From: CAZRUA01 sp964603125
Lineage (GTDB): Bacteria > Bacteroidota > Bacteroidia > B-17B0 > Aurantibacillaceae
Assembly: GCA_964603125.1 (NCBI GenBank)
Contig: CAZRUA010000055.1
Span: 1 to 22,765 of the forward strand
DNA: 22,765 nucleotides
Reading direction: 5' to 3'
This document shows, one piece after another, positions 16,451-22,765 of the stretch. How positions within the stretch are numbered: position 1 is the first letter of the stretch; every line of letters begins with the position of its first letter. Position numbers and translations under genes: made by a program. Under the pieces are notes generated by a model that saw nothing but the letters and a program-made list of their open reading frames with translations, made no database searches and had not been told where the DNA came from.

Positions 16451-19400
16451 ATGAGTGAACGAATACTTCGCGCCCTTATGCAGTTGTTTGCTATTATAGC
16501 AAAGGTTGATGGCGTTACAAATACAGGGCGAAATATAGTACAGTCTTTCTTAAAACAACAATTAAATCAAGAGCTTGTTGATCAATACCTTCGTGTATTT
16601 GACGAATTTATTGAAACTCACCATCAAGTTTCAAAAAAGAAAGACGGCACTGCAAAACGAACTTCGGTTAACTCGGTTAAGATTTTAAAAATCTGTACAG
16701 AAATAAATAAAGAACTAGAACAACCACAAAAGGTTATCGTTTTAATTCGATTACTTGAATTTATATACTCTTCGGCAGAAATTAGTGAACAAGAGTTTGA
16801 ATTTGTATCTACTGTTGCTGATACATTCAATATTTCGATGGAAGAGTTTAAAGAACTGAAATCATTTGTTGAAGATAAAACAGAAAATTTTGCTGATGCA
16901 GAGCATCTATTGGTAATTGACAATAAAGCAGAAAGCAATTACAAACACATAAAACATTTATTCAGCGACACATTATCAGGAGAAATATGGGTAATTAGTA
17001 TTGATAGCGTAGATATGTACGCATTGAAATACTATGGCAAACAAGAACTTTTGCTGAATGGACAAAACATTAAAAGCGATAAAGTTTACATTTTAACCCC
17101 AGGTTCTTCATTACGTTCTACTAAAGTTAAACCAATTTACTATAGCGATATCATCGGAAGATTTTTAACCGATGCTGATTCGCCAAAAATTTCGTTTGAA
17201 TGTAAAAACCTCGAATACAAATTTAAGGGAGGTAAATTAGGTCTTCGTAATATTAATATTATGGAAGATACCGGAAAACTTATGGGAATCATGGGTGGTT
17301 CGGGCGCTGGTAAATCAACTTTATTAAATGTTTTAAACGGAAACGAAACTCCAAGTGCTGGTACAGTTTTAATTAATGGTATTAATATTCATACCGAAAA
17401 AGATAAGATAGAAGGGGTAATTGGTCACGTTTCACAAGATGATTTATTAATAGAAGAACTAACCGTTTACCAAAATCTTTATTATAACGCAAAACTATGT
17501 TTTGGAAATTTACCTGATTCGAAAATTTCGGAAATGGTAATGCGCACCTTAACTGATTTAGGTTTAGAGCAAACTAGAGATTTGAAAGTAGGTTCTCCTT
17601 TGGACAAAACCATTTCGGGTGGACAAAGAAAAAGATTAAATATTGGATTAGAACTAATTCGCGAACCCGCAGTATTATTTGTTGATGAGCCAACATCAGG
17701 TTTATCATCGCGCGATTCGGAAAATATCATGGACCTTTTAAAAGAATTAGCTTTAAAAGGGAAATTAGTATTTGTTGTTATACACCAGCCTTCATCAGAT
17801 ATCTACAAGATGTTTGATAAAATGATTATCCTTGATGTTGGCGGCTACCCAATTTATTACGGTAATCCTGTTGATGCTGTTATTTACTTTAAACGCATTG
17901 TGCACCATGCAAACGCTGAAGAAAGTGAGTGTATTGAATGTGGTAATGTAAACCCAGAGCAAATATTCAACATCATTGAGTCGAAGGTTTTGGACGAATA
18001 CGGTAATCTTACCGCAAATCGTAAAATGTCTCCTTCTGAGTGGAACACATATTATAAAGAAGAAATTGAATCGAAAATAGAACCTATTGGCGAGGTTACC
18101 GAAATTCCGGCAAGTACTTTTAAAGTTCCTAATAAACTAAAACAGTTTTTAGTTTTTATGACTCGCGATGTTAAGAGCAAATTAACCAACACGCAGTACA
18201 TGCTAATTAATATGCTTGAAGCGCCTGTGTTAGCTTTTATATTAGCGTATTTGGTTAGATATTTTAATACAGATGTGGATACATCTCATGGATATGTTTA
18301 CCGCGAAAACGAAAATATTCCAGCCTACATGTTTATGTCGGTTGTTGTGGCTTTATTCATTGGCCTAACAGTAAGTGCTGAAGAAATTATTAGAGACAGA
18401 AAAATATTAAAACGCGAATCGTTTTTAAATTTAAGTCGCACTAGCTATTTGTTTTCAAAAATATCGATCATGTTTATTCTTTCCGGAATACAAACATTAT
18501 TGTTTATTCTAGTTGGTAACTCAGTTTTAGGAATAAAAGACATGTGGCTCGATTACTGGATGGTTTTATTTTCCGCCTCGTGCTTTGCAAATATGTTAGG
18601 TTTAAATATCTCCGCTAGTTTTAACAGCGCTGTTACAATTTACATTTTAATTCCTTTCTTAATTATCCCACAGCTAATGCTTAGTGGTGTAATTGTAAAA
18701 TTTGACAAGTTAAATCCAACTTTAGCAAAAGAAGGAAGCGTTCCATTTACGGGTGAAGTAATGACTTCGCGTTGGGCATTTGAAGCCTTGGCAGTAAATC
18801 AATTCAAATCAAATAAATTTGAAAAACAATTTTATAAATGGGATAAAGCTATAGCTGAAGCTGAATATAAGAGAGTATACTGGACGGAAAAACTCAATTC
18901 AAAAATCTCTAAAATGGAGAAAGAGATTGAATCACCATCCCAAAAGCAAGAATTAATTAATGATGCGACTTTAGTTTTAAACGAAATAAAATTAGAGTTT
19001 AAACGTCATAAAAAAATTAGTAAAAAAGAAATTGTTGACATCAACCCTAAAACTATCACTATTGACCAAATATCACTTGTTAAAGGTTATTTGAACAATA
19101 CAATGAAAAATTACTACATAGCACGTGATAAAAAGTTTAGAGGCCAAAGAGAAAAAGCTATTAGTGCATTAAACGAAACTCCCGAAAAAGCGAAAGCATT
19201 TTTACAATTACAAAATGATTATGAAAACGAAAGCTTAAATCAAATGATGTTTAACAGCAATGATTTAGGTGATAAATGCTTAGAAAAAGATGGGAAACTA
19301 ATTCAACGCACAAACCCTATATATTTAGACACTGATAGTGATTACGGAGATGCTCACTTTTTAGCCCCACAAAAAAAACTATTCGGCGCGTATATTCAAA

Positions 19401-19534
19401 CCTATTGGTTTAATATTGGTGTTATTTGGCTTTTTGCATTAATACTCTTTATAACCTTGTATTTTGATGCTCTAAAAAAATTACTTGATGCCTTAGGTAA
19501 TTTAACCGAAAGATTTTCTAAGAAAAGAAAATAA
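16451..19534 (+). CDS. ABCG-like ABC half transporter with TerB-like N-terminus and very large loop before the last helix
   Basis: 1027 residues. Residues ~1-145 form a helical TerB/DjlA-like domain (AIIAKVDGVTNTGRNIV; a second half with YSSAEISEQEFEFV). Residues ~170-245 form a beta-rich linker (LLLNGQNIKSDKVYILTPGSSLR) faintly like an FHA domain. The ATPase (about 246-480) has Walker A GGSGAGKST (282-290), signature ISGGQRKRL (388-396), Walker B VLFVDEPTSGL (408-418) and switch His445. A CIEC motif (494-497) follows. Six membrane helices are suggested near 585-603, 625-645, 668-690, 700-722, 727-748 and 985-1004. The NBD-then-TMD order and ABC2-type membrane domain match ABCG/White-like exporters. 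Helices 5 and 6 are separated by about 235 mostly charged residues, which by ABCG topology would face outward. The substrate is unknown. All ATPase motifs are intact. The secreted protein gene starts 8 bases after the stop. Confidence 0.9.
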   Translation: MSERILRALMQLFAIIAKVDGVTNTGRNIVQSFLKQQLNQELVDQYLRVFDEFIETHHQVSKKKDGTAKRTSVNSVKILKICTEINKELEQPQKVIVLIRLLEFIYSSAEISEQEFEFVSTVADTFNISMEEFKELKSFVEDKTENFADAEHLLVIDNKAESNYKHIKHLFSDTLSGEIWVISIDSVDMYALKYYGKQELLLNGQNIKSDKVYILTPGSSLRSTKVKPIYYSDIIGRFLTDADSPKISFECKNLEYKFKGGKLGLRNINIMEDTGKLMGIMGGSGAGKSTLLNVLNGNETPSAGTVLINGINIHTEKDKIEGVIGHVSQDDLLIEELTVYQNLYYNAKLCFGNLPDSKISEMVMRTLTDLGLEQTRDLKVGSPLDKTISGGQRKRLNIGLELIREPAVLFVDEPTSGLSSRDSENIMDLLKELALKGKLVFVVIHQPSSDIYKMFDKMIILDVGGYPIYYGNPVDAVIYFKRIVHHANAEESECIECGNVNPEQIFNIIESKVLDEYGNLTANRKMSPSEWNTYYKEEIESKIEPIGEVTEIPASTFKVPNKLKQFLVFMTRDVKSKLTNTQYMLINMLEAPVLAFILAYLVRYFNTDVDTSHGYVYRENENIPAYMFMSVVVALFIGLTVSAEEIIRDRKILKRESFLNLSRTSYLFSKISIMFILSGIQTLLFILVGNSVLGIKDMWLDYWMVLFSASCFANMLGLNISASFNSAVTIYILIPFLIIPQLMLSGVIVKFDKLNPTLAKEGSVPFTGEVMTSRWAFEALAVNQFKSNKFEKQFYKWDKAIAEAEYKRVYWTEKLNSKISKMEKEIESPSQKQELINDATLVLNEIKLEFKRHKKISKKEIVDINPKTITIDQISLVKGYLNNTMKNYYIARDKKFRGQREKAISALNETPEKAKAFLQLQNDYENESLNQMMFNSNDLGDKCLEKDGKLIQRTNPIYLDTDSDYGDAHFLAPQKKLFGAYIQTYWFNIGVIWLFALILFITLYFDALKKLLDALGNLTERFSKKRK

Positions 19535-19542
19535 TTTTAATC

Positions 19543-21183
19543 ATGAAAAATTTAATTTTACTATGCATTTGCACTTTAGTTGTAAACACCAATGCGCAAA
19601 ATGTTGGTATTAATTCAACAGGTGCCACACCAAATACCAGTGCAATGTTAGATATTGTGGCTAGTGATAAAGGATTACTAATACCTCGTGTAACTTTGAG
19701 CGGAACTGGAGATGTTACAACCATTACTGGTGCTGAGCCTAATGGATTACTTGTTTATAATACAACTGCTGCAGGCTCAGGTTCAACAGCTGTTTTAGCT
19801 AATACATTTTATTTTTGGGATGCTGCTCAAAGCAAATGGATTGCATTTAATGGAAGCGGAGGAAGAGATTGGGCTTTGCTAGGAAACGCAGGAACAACTG
19901 CAGGAACAAATTTTTTAGGCACAACAGACGGAACAGATATGGTTTTTAAAACCAATAGCACAGAGGTGTTTCGCATGGGCAATACAAATAAAAATGTAAT
20001 GGTTAATGCAACTACAAATAGTACCGACTTTTTATCTAGTACTGCTAACTCTAGTTTAAATGCCATAGGAGCATACGTTTCTGGTACAAGCACCAAAAGA
20101 GGTATTTATGCATTATCCTCTTCAACCGGAACCAATGCGAATGCGATATATGCAGAAGCATCAGCAGTTGGTCCCCATGCAATTGAGGCTGTAATTTCCA
20201 ATGCTAGTTCAACTTCCGCAGCTATTCATGCCAATTCTACAGCGTCTAATACGGCTAATGGTATTTTTTCTGAAACGAATGGAGTAAAGGGTTATTCGTC
20301 CATTTATGCTATAAGTAGCCCAACAGCAGCAGGTACAGCGTATGATATTAGTAACTCTCATCATACTATTACGGCGCAAGCTTACAATAATCAACCATAT
20401 ACTTTTGGTGTTTATGGTTACTTAAACGGATCACCAAACAATAGTGCTGGTGTAATAGGCTTGTATAGTGCAACTCAATGGGGCGGCTTAGGGTATAGAG
20501 AAAGTGCTTCGTTAATTTACGGTGTATTTGGTTATGCTGGCAATACAGGAACTAATATTGCGGGTCATTTTAGAGCAACTGGTGGTACAAGTAATATTGC
20601 AATACGTATGACTGGAAGCACATCTGGCACATTAGATATTTCCCCTGCCGCAACAACTACATCACATGCTTTAATAATGCCTGCTTCGCAAGGAGCTCTT
20701 AGCACGGTTTTAACCAACGATGGTGCAGGAAATTTAAGCTGGGGGACAAACTATGGAAGCAATATTCAATATGCTAACGGAACAACCAGTATTTCAACAA
20801 CCAGCGCAACATATGTTGATATGGCTGGTGCAACTATAACTTTTACTCCAAAACATTCAACTGTTTATGTTTATTTTACAGCTTCAGGAGATGTAGATGT
20901 AGCTGCTGCTGGCGTGCAAATGGGTTATGTTAAGTGCAGAATTACTGATGCGACAGCAACCACAGTATATTCAAAATGCGTTTCAATTGCAACAGATAAT
21001 GATGATGTATCAGGGGGAAATGGAGCGTGGAATTGCGCAATGGTAACACAAATTACTGGCTTAACAGTTGGTGTACCAACTACAATCAAAGCACAATGGT
21101 GTCATTCAGGAACAAATCCTGGAACAGCGCGTTGTGATCCTAGCACTGACTATTCACATCGTTCAATGATGATAATGGATTAA
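19543..21183 (+). CDS. Secreted surface protein with tail-fibre-like N-terminal motifs, no sorting or endosialidase domain
   Basis: 546 residues. A signal peptide (about 1-19, ending TNAQ) precedes a region widespread in Bacteroidota exported proteins: NVGINSTGATPNTSAMLDI, KGLLIPRVTL, GLLVYNTT, FYFWDAAQSKWIAF, then GTTDGTDMVFKTNSTEVFRMG. In other proteins these motifs lead to long repeats and an intramolecular chaperone of endosialidase. Here the middle (about 170-370) is Ser/Thr/Ala/Asn-rich with loose repeats (HAIEAVISNAS, GVYGYLNG, GVFGYAGNTG, GHFRATGG). The last ~140 residues (from TTSISTTSATYVDMAG to HRSMMIMD) look like a compact beta-sandwich of C1q/TNF-like type (inference). No chaperone and no T9SS sorting domain is visible. 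It lies 8 bases after the ABC transporter, so cotranslation is likely. It is probably extracellular or on the surface; the ligand is unknown. Confidence 0.78.
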   Translation: MKNLILLCICTLVVNTNAQNVGINSTGATPNTSAMLDIVASDKGLLIPRVTLSGTGDVTTITGAEPNGLLVYNTTAAGSGSTAVLANTFYFWDAAQSKWIAFNGSGGRDWALLGNAGTTAGTNFLGTTDGTDMVFKTNSTEVFRMGNTNKNVMVNATTNSTDFLSSTANSSLNAIGAYVSGTSTKRGIYALSSSTGTNANAIYAEASAVGPHAIEAVISNASSTSAAIHANSTASNTANGIFSETNGVKGYSSIYAISSPTAAGTAYDISNSHHTITAQAYNNQPYTFGVYGYLNGSPNNSAGVIGLYSATQWGGLGYRESASLIYGVFGYAGNTGTNIAGHFRATGGTSNIAIRMTGSTSGTLDISPAATTTSHALIMPASQGALSTVLTNDGAGNLSWGTNYGSNIQYANGTTSISTTSATYVDMAGATITFTPKHSTVYVYFTASGDVDVAAAGVQMGYVKCRITDATATTVYSKCVSIATDNDDVSGGNGAWNCAMVTQITGLTVGVPTTIKAQWCHSGTNPGTARCDPSTDYSHRSMMIMD

Positions 21184-21244
21184 TCTTAAATACTAAAAAT
21201 AAATTAACCACGTTATAAATAAAACAAATCCTATTTTCTAGCAT

Positions 21245-22732
21245 ATGGTTAAATTCAAATATTTATTTCTAGTTTTAATATTAGGTAGTTTTATTACACA
21301 AGCACAAGAATCTTATACAGCACCGCAAGCCAAAAAAATTCCTAATCAGCTTATTATTCACGGCGACACTCTTATTGATAATTACTTTTGGATGAGAGAC
21401 AAAAATTCTCCAGAAGTAATTAATCATCTTTATGCTGAAAACTCTTATGCAGATAACATGATGCGACCTAGTTCGTATCTTCAAAAAATGCTTGTGAATG
21501 AATTTAGATCTCGCATTCAACAAAACAGAACTACTCGTCCACGTAAAAGCAAAGGTTATCTCTACTTTAGCCGAAATCAAGAAGGAAAAGATTATCCTAC
21601 TCTACTTAGAAAAAAAGATAGTGCCAATGCTCAAGAAAAAATAATTTTAGATTTAAACTTGCTCGCTCAAGAGTATCAATATTTTAGTCTTTCTAATTAT
21701 TCCTTTTCACCAAATCAAAAATTACTTTATTATGGCGTTGATTCAAAAGGAAATCGTGTATCCAATCTTTTTCTAAAAAATCTTGAAACGGATTCTTTAT
21801 CATCCATTGATAAAATATACAACGTAATGAGTATGTTATGGCTTGAGGATAACAAATCGATTTTATATACAAAACCAGAATTTAAAACATTACGTCAATA
21901 TCAAGTATACAAACATATTATAGGAACTCCAACCTCTTCAGATAAATTAATTTATGAAGAACAAGACAAAACCATGGAGATCTATTTGGGAAAATCTTCC
22001 TCAAAAGAATATGTATATTTTACTATTTCTAAAACAAAGTGTAGCGAAATATATTACATGAAAGCAGACGGAACTGATGATGTTCCCAAACTATTTTTAA
22101 AGAGAGATGGTGTAACTAAATATGGGGTTGATCATATACAAGGAGATGAGTTTATTATTCAAACCAACAGAAATGCTATTAATTATAAGCTAGTTAAAAC
22201 AAAAATATTAAAACCAAGTTTTGAAAATTGGGTTACGATAATACCGCATCGCGAAAACATTTTATTATCGGGTGTTAGATTTACAAAAGACTTTATGTTA
22301 GTAAATGAGCGCGAAAACGCTCAAGACCGCGTTTTAATAGTTAATAGAAAAACAAATGAAACTGATACCTTAAAAACAAATCTTTCTAATTATGGAATAA
22401 ACGATAATTTTGTTGATTATGATTACAACAATTCAGATGAAATAGAATACTCTATTGAAAACAAAATATCACCTTCGCACACCTATAGCTATAACTTATA
22501 CACGCAAGCAACCAAATTAATTGAAGTAGATACTGTAGTTGGTTATTACAATGTTGATGATTATATAACCGAAAGAATTTATGCTACAGCAAAAGATGGA
22601 AAAAAAATACCTATAACAATAGCTTATAAAAAAGGGATTACTTTAAACGGAACAAACCCTTTGTTACTAGATGGATACGTTTCATATGGTGCTAATGCTA
22701 CACCTTATTTCAGCACGTTAAATTTAAGTTAG
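21245..22732 (+). CDS. S9 family (oligopeptidase B-like) serine peptidase, interrupted by in-frame TAG
   Basis: 495 residues up to a TAG at 22730-22732. A signal peptide (about 1-20, ending TQAQ) predicts a periplasmic or secreted enzyme. The N-terminal signature HGDTLIDNYFWMRDKNSPEV and the beta-propeller region (YSFSPNQKLLYYGVDSKGN, LWLEDNKSILYT) match oligopeptidase B and relatives of peptidase family S9A. The frame reaches the start of the catalytic alpha/beta-hydrolase domain (NPLLLDGYVSYGANATPYFS) and then stops, whereas family members have ~200 more residues carrying the Ser, Asp and His triad. Translation beyond the stop in the same frame gives LERGCVLATAH to the window edge, which matches the next family segment. 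The gene is therefore a nonsense mutant, a sequencing error or a readthrough case; as written it lacks a catalytic triad. Confidence 0.85.
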   Translation: MVKFKYLFLVLILGSFITQAQESYTAPQAKKIPNQLIIHGDTLIDNYFWMRDKNSPEVINHLYAENSYADNMMRPSSYLQKMLVNEFRSRIQQNRTTRPRKSKGYLYFSRNQEGKDYPTLLRKKDSANAQEKIILDLNLLAQEYQYFSLSNYSFSPNQKLLYYGVDSKGNRVSNLFLKNLETDSLSSIDKIYNVMSMLWLEDNKSILYTKPEFKTLRQYQVYKHIIGTPTSSDKLIYEEQDKTMEIYLGKSSSKEYVYFTISKTKCSEIYYMKADGTDDVPKLFLKRDGVTKYGVDHIQGDEFIIQTNRNAINYKLVKTKILKPSFENWVTIIPHRENILLSGVRFTKDFMLVNERENAQDRVLIVNRKTNETDTLKTNLSNYGINDNFVDYDYNNSDEIEYSIENKISPSHTYSYNLYTQATKLIEVDTVVGYYNVDDYITERIYATAKDGKKIPITIAYKKGITLNGTNPLLLDGYVSYGANATPYFSTLNLS

Positions 22733-22765
22733 TTAGAGAGAGGTTGTGTTTTAGCAACCGCTCAC
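22733..22765 (+). pseudogene. In-frame continuation of the S9 peptidase after the premature stop (cut by window end)
   Basis: The 11 codons after the TAG encode LERGCVLATAH in the same frame as the upstream peptidase. This corresponds to the LLDRGFVYAIAH-type strand that follows the YGSYG/P-x-FS segment in oligopeptidase B-like enzymes. No insertion or deletion is needed to align it: only one codon, expected to be a hydrophobic residue such as Leu, is replaced by TAG. The catalytic triad would lie beyond the window. Confidence 0.7.

Noticed and set aside
22730..22732. TAG as a reassigned (sense) codon
   Set aside because: hemL, gldN and the T9SS cargo gene end at TAG at exactly the expected family lengths, so TAG is a normal stop here.

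Overview
The window looks like a chromosomal segment of a Bacteroidota bacterium. The DNA is AT-rich (about one third G+C by eye) and genes seldom show a Shine-Dalgarno sequence. Clade markers include a protein with SprB-type repeats and a type IX secretion (T9SS) C-terminal sorting domain, a GldN gliding/T9SS component, a PafA-type alkaline phosphatase and a fused MurF-alanine racemase. I cannot place it below phylum or class. Both ends cut through genes.

Layout. Positions 1-2245 (+) hold the 3' end of a SpoIIE/PP2C-type phosphatase gene, followed 3 bases later by pafA. A hairpin terminator separates these from a convergent 1045-residue T9SS cargo protein (2290-5427, -). A compact minus-strand run goes from 12006 down to 5580: tdk, murF-alr (1-base overlap), a lipoprotein-like cytochrome c/copper-monooxygenase-fold protein (no gap), hemL, and an outer-membrane beta-barrel protein. 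It is probably one operon mixing nucleotide salvage, cell-wall synthesis, heme synthesis and envelope proteins. Divergent from tdk, positions 12129-14821 (+) carry a conserved protein of unknown function, gpsA and a gldN homologue standing apart from gldKLM. The gldN stop interlocks with the stop of a convergent membrane protein (14818-15894, -). Positions 15936-21183 (+) carry a VOC/glyoxalase-fold protein, a very large ABCG-like half transporter and, 8 bases further on, a secreted repeat-rich surface protein. The last gene (21245 to the end) is an S9/oligopeptidase B-like peptidase interrupted by an in-frame TAG.

Functionally the region is mostly envelope biology: peptidoglycan precursors, a phospholipid precursor (GpsA), T9SS (GldN and a cargo protein), outer-membrane and secreted proteins, and periplasmic hydrolases. 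I found no CRISPR array, insertion sequence, prophage, rRNA or tRNA, and no convincing wholly new system. The points most worth a second look are the premature stop in the peptidase, the isolated gldN, the ABC transporter with a TerB-like N-terminus and a giant loop before its last helix, TerB-like signatures in two neighbouring membrane proteins, and the heme c/copper-monooxygenase-fold protein next to hemL. No gene-free stretch exceeds 300 bases; the longest (5428-5579) is AT-rich spacer in which I recognise nothing firm.
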